Part shown: piece after piece, positions 44,124 to 52,901 of the stretch
How positions within the stretch are numbered: the first letter of the stretch is position 1
Layout of the letters: every line of letters begins with the position of its first letter
Source: Mariluticola halotolerans
GTDB taxonomy: Bacteria; Pseudomonadota; Alphaproteobacteria; Rhizobiales; Devosiaceae
Direction of reading: 5' to 3'
Assembly: GCF_021611515.1 (NCBI RefSeq)
Contig: NZ_CP090960.1
Coordinates: 2,604,001 to 2,668,000 of the forward strand
Length of the DNA stretch: 64,000 nt
The notes under the pieces: model-generated
Told to the model about the DNA's origin: nothing
Database searches by the model: none
Seen by the model: only the letters and a program-made list of their open reading frames with translations
Translations under genes and position numbers: made by a program

Positions 44124-44200
44124 TGGTGATCCCGAGTGGATTCGAACCACTGACCCTCAGATTAGGAATCTGATGCTCTATCCTGCTGAGCTACGGGACC
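44124..44200 (-). tRNA. tRNA-Arg (CCT)
   Basis: On the minus strand the 77-base sequence folds as a tRNA. The acceptor GGTCCCG pairs with CGGGATC (one G-U), followed by A and an encoded CCA. The anticodon stem CAGAT/ATCTG holds loop TTCCTAA with anticodon CCT (44164-44166), reading AGG. The T-arm has GGTTCGAATCC. A TATAGT hexamer lies about 36 bases upstream. The 278 bases between this gene and the antiporter start hold only short palindromes and no island genes. Confidence 0.95.
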
Positions 44201-44466
44201 ACGCCGTTTGGTTAGCAAATTGAGGGAGGGAAGGGAACTATAAGTTATTCTGGCCCGCGCGCGGAATTTCGGGAACAAAACCCCGCCTTATTTGTTGTGA
44301 CCTATGGTGTATAGTAACGGGGCGGCGGCGTGTCTGGCGTGGCGGCCTTTTGCGTGATTATGCCATTGGGGAGATTGCGGGGATCTGGTGTGTAGCCAAG
44401 ATGCCGGGGTGATTTTTGCCGCAATTGGGTGCAATGTAATCGCGGTTTCGCGAACGGGGTCGGTTT

Positions 44467-45273
44467 TTGATCAAGTCCAGGATTTCCATTTATACCGCGC
44501 TGGCTGTGGCGACGGCGTTTCCGTTTGCAGCTTCGGGCTGCGATGATCTGCGCGCGGGGCCGCGCGGGATGGTTGTGGCTGTGGTGGATGGCGATACGCT
44601 GGTGCTGGATAATCAGGCCAAGGTGCGGCTGATCGGCATGCAGGCGCCGAAACTGCCGCTGGGGCGTGACGGGTTTGAACCCTGGCCGCTGGGCGATGCT
44701 GCGCGTGATGCGCTGAGCGCGCTGGCGCTGGGCAAGACTGTGCAATTGCGTTATGGCGGCACGGAAGCGGACCGGCATGGACGGGTGCTGGCGCATGCCT
44801 TTTTGGAGAATGAAGATCCGATCTGGTTGCAGCAGGCGATGCTGGAGGCGGGGATGGCGCGGGTTTATTCTTTCGCCGATAACCGGTTTTGTCTCGATGA
44901 CCTTTATGCAGCCGAGGCTGTGGCGCGGCGCGAGCGGCGCGGGATCTGGGGTGACCCTTATTACCAGATACGTTTTGCTGACAAGCCGGAGATGGTTTTG
45001 GCGCGCGAGGGGCATTATGAACTGGTTGAGGGCCGTATCCTGCAGGCGGAGAAAGCCGGATCGGTGTTTTACCTCAATTTCGGGCGGCACTGGCGCGAAG
45101 ATTTTACGGTTGTGATAGACAAGGAAGCGCAAAAGACATTTTCCGCTTCGGGGGTGGCGCTGGATGCCCTTGAGGGGGCGCATGTGCGGGTGAGAGGCTG
45201 GGTGGATGACCGTGACGGGCCGCGGATTGCGGTGACCCATCCCGAGCAGATCGAGTTATTGGTGGCCAGATGA
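44467..45273 (+). CDS. Exported thermonuclease-fold (SNase-like) protein, altered active site
   Basis: This 268-residue protein has an N-terminal export signal ending in a possible lipobox (AASGC, Cys25). The SNase fold shows DGDTLVLDNQAKVRLIGMQA and DRHGRVLAHAFL. The two calcium/catalytic acids of the family (the Asp and Glu of the usual D-x-P-E motif) are replaced by Gln and Lys in MQAPKLP, so nuclease activity is doubtful; the two arginines are kept. The start is TTG at 44467 with a weak ribosome-binding site. Its stop overlaps the M48 protease start. An OB-like second half follows residue 180. Confidence 0.8.
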   Translation: MIKSRISIYTALAVATAFPFAASGCDDLRAGPRGMVVAVVDGDTLVLDNQAKVRLIGMQAPKLPLGRDGFEPWPLGDAARDALSALALGKTVQLRYGGTEADRHGRVLAHAFLENEDPIWLQQAMLEAGMARVYSFADNRFCLDDLYAAEAVARRERRGIWGDPYYQIRFADKPEMVLAREGHYELVEGRILQAEKAGSVFYLNFGRHWREDFTVVIDKEAQKTFSASGVALDALEGAHVRVRGWVDDRDGPRIAVTHPEQIELLVAR

Positions 45274-46751
45274 GCATGGCGGGCGTGAGGCTGAAACAGA
45301 TTGTGTTTGCCGGGGGCGTTGTGGCCATGCTGGCGCTTGGCGGTTGTTCGGGCATGTTCGGCGACCCCGATGTGCTGGTGACCCAGACCGGGGCCAATGG
45401 TATCGGCAATGCGGTGCCTGCGGGCACGGACCCTGAAGATGAGGTGATCGGCCGGCGCGAGCACCCGCGGATCGTGGCGACCTATGGCGGCGTCTATAGT
45501 GACCGCAAGGCCGAAATCATGGTGGCGCGGATTGCCGGCAAATTGCTGGCGGCGACCAATCAGAGCAACAATAATTTCACCGTGACTATTCTCGATACGC
45601 CGGATGTGAACGCTTTTGCGCTGCCGGGCGGCTATATTTATGTGACGCGCGGTATTCTGGCGCTGGCCAATGATTCAAGTGAGTTGGGCGCGGTGCTGGC
45701 CCATGAGATGGCGCATGTGATTTTGCGCCATGCGCGGGCCCGGTCCAACCGGACCCATACCAGCGAGATCGTCGACAAGGTGATCACGAGCGTTCTGGGC
45801 GGGAATATCGATACCGACCAGACGGCGGCGCGGTCGCGCCTGTCGCTGGCCGCCTTCAGCCAGGCGCAGGAACTGGCAGCGGACAAGGAGGGCGTGGTGA
45901 TTGCCGGGCAGGCCGGTTATGACCCGCATGCGGCAGCGCGCTTTCTCGGGGCGATGGGGCGGTTTGCTGCCATGTCGAGCGGGGGCAGCGATGGCGGCGA
46001 TGATTTTCTCTCCAGCCATCCCTCGACGCCGGACCGGATCCAAAAGGCGATTGAGGCGGCGCGGTCCTTTGGTGCGCCGGGAATCGGGACGACCGATCGC
46101 GATGCCTATCTGGCGGCGATTGACGGGTTGAGCTTTGGCGACAGCGCCAATCAGGGCGCGATTATCGGCCAGCAATTTGTGCATCCGGCGCGCAAGTTTA
46201 CCTTCAGCGTGCCCAAGGGTTATGAATTGCAGAATTCGCAATCGGCGGTGGTTGCGGTGGCCGGGGACGGGGAAGCCGTGCGCTTTGACACAGCCGACGT
46301 GCCGGACACGATGCCGCTGGTGGACTATTTGCGCTCTGGCTGGATTGCCGGGCTGAAGCCGGACACGGTGCGGGCGCAAAACTATAATGGCATCGACATG
46401 GCCACGGGCGAAGCCCAGACGGACCAGTGGGTGTTCCGCGTGTCTGTGGTGCGGCTGGAGGGGGCGGTTTACCGCTTTATCTTTGCGGCGCGCAGCGACA
46501 ATGCCGGGTTTGCCAAGGCATCTGATGCCACGCTTAAAAGCTTCCGCCGGGCGACTGACCAGGATATCGCGAAAGTACGCACAAGCCGGATCGATCTGGT
46601 GACAGCGCGGGCGGGGGACACCACGGCGAGCCTTGCGGGGCGCATGGGACATTTGTCGAATGCGACTGAATTGTTTCTGGTGCTGAACAATCTGTTTGCC
46701 GGTGACCCGATTGAGCCGGGGCGGAAATACAAGATTGTGACCGTTGACTAG
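45270..46751 (+). CDS. M48-family metalloprotease lipoprotein with LysM-like tail
   Basis: This 493-residue BepA/LoiP-like protease acts in outer-membrane or periplasmic protein quality control. The lipoprotein signal ends LALGGC (Cys26). The zinc site is HEMAH (145-149), with a third ligand expected in ELAADKEG. SSHPSTPDRIQKAIE follows the catalytic domain. The C-terminus (about 440-493: VTARAGDTTASLAGRMG and LNNLFAGDPIEPGRKYKIV) is LysM-like and may bind peptidoglycan. It is translationally coupled to the thermonuclease-fold gene (ATGA) and ends at a strong terminator. Confidence 0.88.
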   Translation: MSMAGVRLKQIVFAGGVVAMLALGGCSGMFGDPDVLVTQTGANGIGNAVPAGTDPEDEVIGRREHPRIVATYGGVYSDRKAEIMVARIAGKLLAATNQSNNNFTVTILDTPDVNAFALPGGYIYVTRGILALANDSSELGAVLAHEMAHVILRHARARSNRTHTSEIVDKVITSVLGGNIDTDQTAARSRLSLAAFSQAQELAADKEGVVIAGQAGYDPHAAARFLGAMGRFAAMSSGGSDGGDDFLSSHPSTPDRIQKAIEAARSFGAPGIGTTDRDAYLAAIDGLSFGDSANQGAIIGQQFVHPARKFTFSVPKGYELQNSQSAVVAVAGDGEAVRFDTADVPDTMPLVDYLRSGWIAGLKPDTVRAQNYNGIDMATGEAQTDQWVFRVSVVRLEGAVYRFIFAARSDNAGFAKASDATLKSFRRATDQDIAKVRTSRIDLVTARAGDTTASLAGRMGHLSNATELFLVLNNLFAGDPIEPGRKYKIVTVD

Positions 46752-46780
46752 GCGGGGCGGGATTGTTTTGACATGAAAAA

Positions 46781-46807
46781 AGGCCGGCTGCATCAGCCGG
46801 CCTTTTT
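46781..46807. terminator. Bidirectional rho-independent terminator
   Basis: AGGCCGGCTG (46781-46790) and CAGCCGGCCT (46794-46803) form a perfect stem, preceded by five or more A and followed by five T. It lies between the convergent M48 and carD genes and can serve both. Confidence 0.9.
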
Positions 46808-46837
46808 ATATTGAATGACGTTTAAGCGGCGCAGTTG

Positions 46838-47410
46838 TTACGCGGCGGCTTCTTCGCCGTCTGTTTCGGTCTTGGCGCCACGACGCGGGCTTTTGGCCAG
46901 GCTCTTTTCGATGAGCTGGACGGCCTCTGTCAGGGTCAGGCGGTTGACGGTGGAGATTTCACGCGACATCCGGTCCATGGCCTGTTCGAACAGCTGGCGC
47001 TCGGAATAGGACTGTTCCGGCTGATCGTCGGAGCGGAACAGGTCGCGGACAACTTCGGAAATTGCGATCAGGTCGCCGGAATTGATCTTGGCTTCATATT
47101 CCTGGGCGCGGCGCGACCACATGGTGCGCTTGACGCGGGCACGGCCGGTGACGGTGTGCAGCGCCTTGGTGACGAGATCATCTTCGGCCAGCTTGCGCAT
47201 GCCGACGGATTTGACCTTGGCGACGGGCACACGAAGGGTCAGCTTGTCCTGCTCGAAATTGATGACGAACAGTTCCAGAACCATGCCAGCAACTTCCTGG
47301 TCTTCGATCGAGACGATCTGGCCCACACCATGGGCCGGATAGACGACGAACTCACCGGTCTTGAAACCGGCGCGCTGCTGGGTCTTTTTTGTGGTCGCTG
47401 TAGTTGCCAT
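46838..47410 (-). CDS. carD: CarD-family transcription regulator
   Basis: This 190-residue protein has an N-terminal RNA-polymerase-interacting (CdnL/CarD) Tudor-like domain: GEFVVYPAHGVGQIVSIEDQ (about 17-36). A helical DNA-binding domain with LFRSDDQPEQSYSERQLFEQ follows, and a basic/acidic tail ends the protein. It stabilises open complexes at rRNA and growth promoters in other bacteria. The ATG at 47410 follows GAGGAG; the longer frame lies in its leader. A long, structured 5' region precedes it. Confidence 0.92.
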   Translation of the reverse strand: MATTATTKKTQQRAGFKTGEFVVYPAHGVGQIVSIEDQEVAGMVLELFVINFEQDKLTLRVPVAKVKSVGMRKLAEDDLVTKALHTVTGRARVKRTMWSRRAQEYEAKINSGDLIAISEVVRDLFRSDDQPEQSYSERQLFEQAMDRMSREISTVNRLTLTEAVQLIEKSLAKSPRRGAKTETDGEEAAA

Positions 47411-47611
47411 AAGGCATACTCCTCGTGTGACGCTGTGATGGGCCCCGGTGACCGGTTTCCATCCCCTGTTGATACGCTGGCCCGTTCTGGGCCTTTTACA
47501 CAGTAAGTCCGGCCACTGAGCCAACCGTTTGGCTGGTCAGGTGCAGTCTCTAATTTTGGAATTTCCAGATCGTGCGGTTGAGCACTCTTGTTTGAGATAG
47601 GACGCCTGCAA

Positions 47612-47665
47612 ATATTATTACGCCATAATATAGCACAAATTTTCGCCAAAATCAAAACTGGCGAA
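47612..47665 (-). promoter_or_regulatory. carD promoter with two overlapping palindromes
   Basis: On the minus strand TTGATT (47650-47655), a 17-base spacer and TATATT (47627-47632) make a promoter about 210 bases upstream of the ATG. ATATTAT-N6-ATAATAT (47612-47631) covers the -10 and TTCGCCA-N10-TGGCGAA (47642-47665) covers the -35. The remaining leader shows CCCGCT-N4-AGCGGG (47682-47697), which may end fdxA transcription, and otherwise nothing I recognise. Confidence 0.55.
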
Positions 47666-47735
47666 TCAACAGGTTAAACGGCCCGCTTTACAGCGGGTTT
47701 CAACTTTCGCGTGCAAGAGGACGGTGCCGCCCGGC

Positions 47736-48074
47736 TTAATCGCCTTCGCCGGGCTCTTCGGAGAAATACTTCTCGAACTTGCCGGTTTCGCCGTCAAATT
47801 TCTCGGCATCGGCCGGCGCATCGCGCTTTTGCGAAATATTGGGCCAGGCCGAGGCATATTTGGTGTTGATCTCGAGCCATTTTTCCAGCCCGGGCTCAGT
47901 ATCGGCCTTGATGGCTTCGGCGGGACATTCCGGTTCGCAGACGCCGCAATCGATGCATTCATCCGGATGAATGACGAGCATGTTCTCGCCTTCATAAAAG
48001 CAGTCGACCGGACACACCTCCACGCAATCCATATATTTGCACTTAATGCAATTATCCGTGACGATATAGGTCAT
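47736..48074 (-). CDS. fdxA: Ferredoxin FdxA (7Fe-8S type)
   Basis: This 112-residue cytosolic electron carrier has [18 protein letters not shown] (first cluster, with the extra residues of the 3Fe-4S site) and [15 protein letters not shown] (4Fe-4S site). A C-terminal extension of about 50 residues ends EEPGEGD, as in Azotobacter-type FdxA. It sits between the S4 gene and carD, an order conserved in Hyphomicrobiales. Electron partners are not predictable. Confidence 0.92.
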   Translation of the reverse strand: MTYIVTDNCIKCKYMDCVEVCPVDCFYEGENMLVIHPDECIDCGVCEPECPAEAIKADTEPGLEKWLEINTKYASAWPNISQKRDAPADAEKFDGETGKFEKYFSEEPGEGD

Positions 48075-48240
48075 GGTGACTTGTTCCTGGCTGGGGCCGG
48101 TTGAAATCGAAACCGGGAGATGACCCGATTACATGATGCGGAAGGTTTGCTAACTCGTTTTAAGCCCAAGGGCAAGCGGGGAGACGGGCATGGGTTTCTG
48201 TGACGCAGCCGAAATATAAAAAGCCATTTCAGACAGGACA

Positions 48241-48645
48241 CTAAGCACCGGTGCGGCTGTTGCCCTTGCCGGTGAACCTGTCGGTCAGGCGGCGTTCGCG
48301 TTTGGTGGGGCGGCCTGCGCCCGGTTCGCGGACGCCCGGCTTGGACGGGCGGCCCTTTTTTTCGCGTGGTGGCAAGGCCGGGGTGAGATCCTCGTAAAGC
48401 TCTGCGGCCTCGCTGGCGGGGCCGCGGCGTTCGCCTGTGTCGACGATCTTGAGAATGCGCAATTGCTCATGCACGGTCATGGTGAGAACCATGCCGGGGA
48501 CGACGCGATAGTCCGCGCCGGTCACCCGGTTGCCATCAATCCGCACAGCGCCGCTGGTAATCAGCTTTTGCGCGAGGGTGCGCGATTTGAGGATGCGCGC
48601 GAACCAGAGCCATTTGTCGAGGCGCTGGCGGGCTGGCTCGTTCAC
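48241..48645 (-). CDS. S4-domain RNA-binding protein (Hsp15-like)
   Basis: This 134-residue protein is built on an S4 domain (about 6-65: RLDKWLWFARILKSRTLAQK and VRIDGNRVTGADYRV). A basic tail of about 60 residues has KKGRPSKPGVREPGAGRPTK. Hsp15 homologues bind stalled 50S subunits. Its start overlaps the helicase stop by 4 bases, so it is made together with the helicase. Confidence 0.88.
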   Translation of the reverse strand: MNEPARQRLDKWLWFARILKSRTLAQKLITSGAVRIDGNRVTGADYRVVPGMVLTMTVHEQLRILKIVDTGERRGPASEAAELYEDLTPALPPREKKGRPSKPGVREPGAGRPTKRERRLTDRFTGKGNSRTGA

Positions 48646-51614
48646 TTTGGTTTCTGGTCTCGCAAGGCGGCGAGAGCGGCAAAGGGCGAATCCGGATCGA
48701 AAGGTTTTTCCTTGCGCGGCGGCGGTGCGTTGCGGGGCCGGTTGTCTTTATTGTCACGCGGGCCGTTGTGGGATTTGGGACGCGGCTTGCCATGGCGCGG
48801 TTTGCCGCGACCTTCCTGGGGCCGGTCTTTCTGGTCCTGGCCATCCTGTCCGCGATTTGCCGGACGGCGATGGTGACGATTATTGTCTGGCCGTCGGCTG
48901 CCGGGGAACCAGACTTCATCGAATTTGGGTTCTTCCGGGGTAGCGTCGGCCTCAGGTGCTTCTGCCGTGTCGGCAGTTGCGGTCTCTGGCGCTTCGAGCT
49001 TTGCCGCGTCAGTGAGATCTTCGGCCTCAACCGGTGTTTCGGACTGGGATTTTTCAGGGGCTTCGCCGTCAAGCTTTGCCAGATCCTCGACTGCGTCAGC
49101 GCCGGCGACCGGTGTTTCGATGGGCGTGCGCTGCAGGCGGTAGCCGAGGGATTTGAGGATGGAGGCAAAATCCTCGCCGGCGCACCCGAGCAGGGATGTC
49201 ATTTCCACCGTAACGCGGAAACCGTTCTTGTCGGCGGCACCGGCAGGCAGTTCGCCCTGAACGCGGCCTGGATCGAGCGCGATCAGCGGGCGGATGATGT
49301 CGGCGAGCCGCTCGAGAATATCGATGCGCACGGCGCGGTTGCCGGCCAGCTTGAAGCCGGCGACTTCATAGAGGCGGCGATCAATGGCGGGATCGATTTC
49401 GAACGAGGTGCGGCCTGAAAGAATAATATGGGGCAGATCGGAGACGCCGGGCTGACGGATGCCGCCGTTTTTCAGGGCCCAGAGAATCAGTGCCAGTTCG
49501 CGCGGGGCGGGCTTGAGGCTTAAGGGCAGATAGATGTGATAGGCGCCGAACTTGATGCCGAGCTTGCGCATCTTGCCGCGCACGTCCTGGTCGAGGCTCT
49601 TGACCTCATCGGCGACGGTCATGCGGGGCAGGAGGCCCAGATGCTCGGAGAGCTGGAAGGCGATGCCGCGGGCGGTGCCTTCAAGATCGGCCGGTTCGCG
49701 CAGGCCAAGAATTTGTTCCAGCTGGGTGTTGACCAGATGGCGCAGCCAGAGATTGAGGCGGTCCTGCACGCGGTCGAGATCGGGACCGGTCAGGCTTTCG
49801 TCGGCCAGAATGAGAATGCGGGGCGAGAAGATATCATTGCCCTCGGCCAGTTCGGCAACGATTTCGCCGCGCCAGCGCACATAACCGTCTGTTGCCAGAA
49901 CGATCTCTTCATTGGGCGCGCCTGAGAGACGTTCCGCCCGGTTTCTGATTTCCGGTGCGACGGCATTTGCGGCGGCTGCGCGCAAGCCCTTTGCGTCTGC
50001 ATCGCCATCTGATTTGGCCAGGCTGAAACGAAATCCGTCAATGGTGCCAATCAGGTGGCCCTCGACTGAAATTTCGCCTTTGTCATTGATTGCAGGTGAT
50101 AGCATGCGTCTGTCTCTTAAATGCCGTATCAAGATGCTTGTGCGGCGATCAACGAAACGCTGGGTCAGCTTTTCGTGCAGAGCGTCGCTCAAACGGTTTT
50201 CAATATCCCGGGTTTTCTCGCGCCAATGGGCTGGGTCTTCCAGCCAGTTTTTCCGGTTGGCGACGAATGTCCAGGTTCTTACCTGACGGATTCTGTTAGA
50301 CAAAGTGTCTATATCGCCATCTGCATTGTCGCAGAAGCGGACCTGCTCGGCAATCCAGTCTGCGTCAACTTTGTGCCGGGTCATCAGATCAGCGTAAATA
50401 TGGGTAATTATTTCGCCATGCTGGGCCGGCGAGATGTTGCGATAATCGGGAATTTGGCAGCATTCCCAGAGCAGGCGCACATCCGCCTCGGTGCGCGCAA
50501 GCGTGCCGGCTTCATTGCGGCTGAGGAATTCGAGCGAAATCTGGTCGGTGGCCACGGGCACGCGGGTGAGGGCTGGGTGGTTTGGGCTTTCCTCGAGCGT
50601 ATGCCGCAGATTGCCGATGGAACTGAAATCGAGCTTCGGGTTGCGCCATTGCACGGTTTTAATGGGCTGAAAGTCGTGGCTTTCGAGCCGGACGATCATT
50701 TCATCGTCAAAATTTTCGGCATGGCCGGTGACCCCGAATGTGCCATTGCGGGTGTGCCGTCCGGCGCGGCCGGCGATCTGGCCCAGTTCGGCGGGGGTTA
50801 AGGGGCGGCTCTGGCGGCCATCGAATTTGGTGTCATTGGCAAAGGCGACGTGATGCACGTCAAGATTGAGCCCCATGCCGATGGCATCGGTTGCGACCAG
50901 AAAATCAACATCGCCATTTTGATAGAGTTCGACCTGGGCATTGCGGGTGCGCGGCGACAGCGAGCCCATGACGACGGCCGCGCCACCGCGTTCACGCCGG
51001 ACCAGTTCGGCGATGGCGTAAACCTCGCGGGCGGAAAAGGCGACAATGGCGGAGCGGGCCGGCTGGCGGGTGATTTTCTTTGACCCCGCCCAGGTCAGTT
51101 CACTCATGCGCGGGCGGTTGATGATCTCGGCATCGGGCAGGAGCTTGCGGATAAGCGGGGCCATGGTATCGGCCCCCAGAAGCAGGGTTTCGTTGATGCC
51201 GCGCGCATTGAGGATGCGGTCGGTAAAGATATGGCCACGGTCGAAATCAATGGCGGTCTGGATTTCATCGATGGCGACGAAGGCCACCGGGATATCGGTG
51301 GGCATGGCCTCGACGGTGGCCACCCAATAGCGGGCATTGGGTGGCACGATGCGCTCTTCGCCGGTGACCAGCGCCACGGCATGTTCGCCGACCCGGCTGC
51401 TGACCGTTTGATAGACCTCGCGCGCCAGAAGGCGCAGCGGCAGGCCGATCATGCCGGTGGAATGGGCCAGCATGCGCTCGATGGCAAACCATGTCTTGCC
51501 GGTATTGGTGGGCCCCAGAATCGCCTTGAGCGACTGAGACGTCTGGGTAAAGGGCGCGTTCAAGGAATTGTCTCTGCTGGCAAGGGCGAAGGTAAGTGTC
51601 TCATAGCGGCACAT
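48642..51614 (-). CDS. Large DExH/SUV3-like RNA helicase with disordered tail
   Basis: This 990-residue superfamily 2 helicase resembles mitochondrial SUV3. Walker A is GPTNTGKT (34-41) and the DExH-like box is DEIQ (116-119). Later motifs are TDAIGMGLNLDVHHVAFAND and QIAGRAGRHTRNGTFGVTG, the latter with the arginine fingers. A C-terminal region (about 840-990) is low-complexity, first acidic/alanine-rich then basic with NRHHRRPANRGQDG, typical of RNA-binding tails. It is the head of the helicase-S4 unit and probably acts in RNA decay or ribosome assembly. An alternative TTG start lies 17 codons in. Confidence 0.88.
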   Translation of the reverse strand: MCRYETLTFALASRDNSLNAPFTQTSQSLKAILGPTNTGKTWFAIERMLAHSTGMIGLPLRLLAREVYQTVSSRVGEHAVALVTGEERIVPPNARYWVATVEAMPTDIPVAFVAIDEIQTAIDFDRGHIFTDRILNARGINETLLLGADTMAPLIRKLLPDAEIINRPRMSELTWAGSKKITRQPARSAIVAFSAREVYAIAELVRRERGGAAVVMGSLSPRTRNAQVELYQNGDVDFLVATDAIGMGLNLDVHHVAFANDTKFDGRQSRPLTPAELGQIAGRAGRHTRNGTFGVTGHAENFDDEMIVRLESHDFQPIKTVQWRNPKLDFSSIGNLRHTLEESPNHPALTRVPVATDQISLEFLSRNEAGTLARTEADVRLLWECCQIPDYRNISPAQHGEIITHIYADLMTRHKVDADWIAEQVRFCDNADGDIDTLSNRIRQVRTWTFVANRKNWLEDPAHWREKTRDIENRLSDALHEKLTQRFVDRRTSILIRHLRDRRMLSPAINDKGEISVEGHLIGTIDGFRFSLAKSDGDADAKGLRAAAANAVAPEIRNRAERLSGAPNEEIVLATDGYVRWRGEIVAELAEGNDIFSPRILILADESLTGPDLDRVQDRLNLWLRHLVNTQLEQILGLREPADLEGTARGIAFQLSEHLGLLPRMTVADEVKSLDQDVRGKMRKLGIKFGAYHIYLPLSLKPAPRELALILWALKNGGIRQPGVSDLPHIILSGRTSFEIDPAIDRRLYEVAGFKLAGNRAVRIDILERLADIIRPLIALDPGRVQGELPAGAADKNGFRVTVEMTSLLGCAGEDFASILKSLGYRLQRTPIETPVAGADAVEDLAKLDGEAPEKSQSETPVEAEDLTDAAKLEAPETATADTAEAPEADATPEEPKFDEVWFPGSRRPDNNRHHRRPANRGQDGQDQKDRPQEGRGKPRHGKPRPKSHNGPRDNKDNRPRNAPPPRKEKPFDPDSPFAALAALRDQKPK

Positions 51615-52004
51615 AAGCGCTCAAGCGGCAAATGCCAAGTTCACGTTTAGCACAAAAAGAGAACAAAGGCGGTTCGAATCGGCTTTGGTGACTGAATCAT
51701 GATTTGTTCTCTACAGGATGTGGTGGGTCGGTGGTGGTGCGAGGCCCAAGTGGTGCAATCTGGCGGGTTCCGGGGCCGGAAATGGCCCAAATCCGTTCAT
51801 GTATACTAATAGAGCGTTAATCTGGCTGAATCATGGGCAATTCTTAAGGGGGTGTTAAATGTGCCGGGCGCGATTTTTTGTGGTCTCTTAGCGAATGCGA
51901 GGCCGGAACGCGGGCGTTTTAGGCGCGGATTTTGACGATAAAGATTTTGACGTTCCAAAATGGCACGACGGGCTGCAGCCCGCCATGCCGAAATCTGGTG
52001 CGGG
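51615..52004. other. 390-base noncoding stretch between SDR and helicase genes
   Basis: No open frame with coding character is visible. It contains a perfect inverted repeat AGAGAACAAA / TTTGTTCTCT (51658-51667 and 51703-51712) close to the helicase start. A hairpin at 51962-51989 lies just after the SDR gene. The middle looks non-coding and shows nothing else I can name. Confidence 0.6.
51962..51989 (-). terminator. Possible terminator of the SDR gene
   Basis: A near-perfect palindrome centred on CGGGCTGCAGCCCG with two mismatches in the outer arms. On the minus strand it is followed by ATTTT. The U run is short, so this is tentative. Confidence 0.45.
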
Positions 52005-52760
52005 TTATTGTGCTGTGTAGGCACCATCGACCCGGTGATAGCTGCCATTGATGAAGCTGGCCCGATCAGAGAGCAGGAAGCAGGTGAGGGCGGATACTTC
52101 TTCCGGCGTGCCGATGCGGCCGACGGGATGCAGGCTTGCCAGCCCGTCGAGGGCCGCCTGATCCAGATTGGCGGAAAGCAGAGGGGTGTCGATGAAGCCG
52201 GGGCCAACCGCATTGATGCGGATGTTTCTGGCGGCATATTCCAGCGCGGCGGCCTTGGTCATGCCGACAACGCCGTGCTTGGCTGCGGTGTAAGCGGATG
52301 AGTTGGCGAAACCGACCGTGCCGAGGATCGACGCCATGTTGACGATTGCACCGCCACCGGCCTCAAGCATGGCCGGGATCTGGTAGCGGACGCAATTGAA
52401 GACGCCATTGAGGTTGACGCTGATGACCTTTTCCCAGCCATCGACCGGATATTCGCCGATCGGGGCGGCGGGGCCGCCAATGCCCGCATTGTTGACCGCC
52501 AGATGCAGCCCGCCATAGGTCTTTATCGCAAAGGCCACCATTGCCTCGCAGGCGCTGGCATCGGTGACGTCGATCTCAAAGCTTTCCGCGTTCCCGCCCT
52601 TTTGGCGGATGGTCTTGACCACTTTGTCCGCGCCGGACGTGTCCATGTCGGCGACGATGACATTGGCACCGCTTGCTGCGAGTTCCAGACTGACCGTTTC
52701 GCCGATGCCCGAGCCGCCGCCGGTGACGATTGCTGTCTTGTTGGTGAAACTGATGTCCAT
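52005..52760 (-). CDS. Short-chain dehydrogenase/reductase
   Basis: This 251-residue classical SDR has TGGGSGIGETV (about 12-22), NNAGIGGPAAP, the catalytic YTAAKHGVVG (Tyr, Lys) preceded by the Ser of VNMASILGTVG, and AVGPGFIDTPLL. It resembles members annotated as 3-oxoacyl-ACP reductase or glucose dehydrogenase, without proof of substrate. The ATG at 52760 has GGAAGGA 8 bases upstream. It stands alone. Confidence 0.9.
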   Translation of the reverse strand: MDISFTNKTAIVTGGGSGIGETVSLELAASGANVIVADMDTSGADKVVKTIRQKGGNAESFEIDVTDASACEAMVAFAIKTYGGLHLAVNNAGIGGPAAPIGEYPVDGWEKVISVNLNGVFNCVRYQIPAMLEAGGGAIVNMASILGTVGFANSSAYTAAKHGVVGMTKAAALEYAARNIRINAVGPGFIDTPLLSANLDQAALDGLASLHPVGRIGTPEEVSALTCFLLSDRASFINGSYHRVDGAYTAQ

Positions 52761-52901
52761 GATCAATGTCCTTCCCTGGTTACTGTCATGCTGGCGGTTC
52801 TATATGCGGAACGCGCCGAGGTTATGACGGTATAAAGGCGGGGCAGATCGCGGGCATTGATGCGGGTCAAATGCGCAAATGATTTAGGGGGATGCCCCTG
52901 A

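Noticed and set aside
51658-51712. GAAC/GTTC elements upstream of the helicase, considered as a second LexA box
   Set aside because: They form GAAC-N7-GTTC and a wide inverted repeat, not the direct GTTC-N7-GTTC repeat of alphaproteobacterial LexA.
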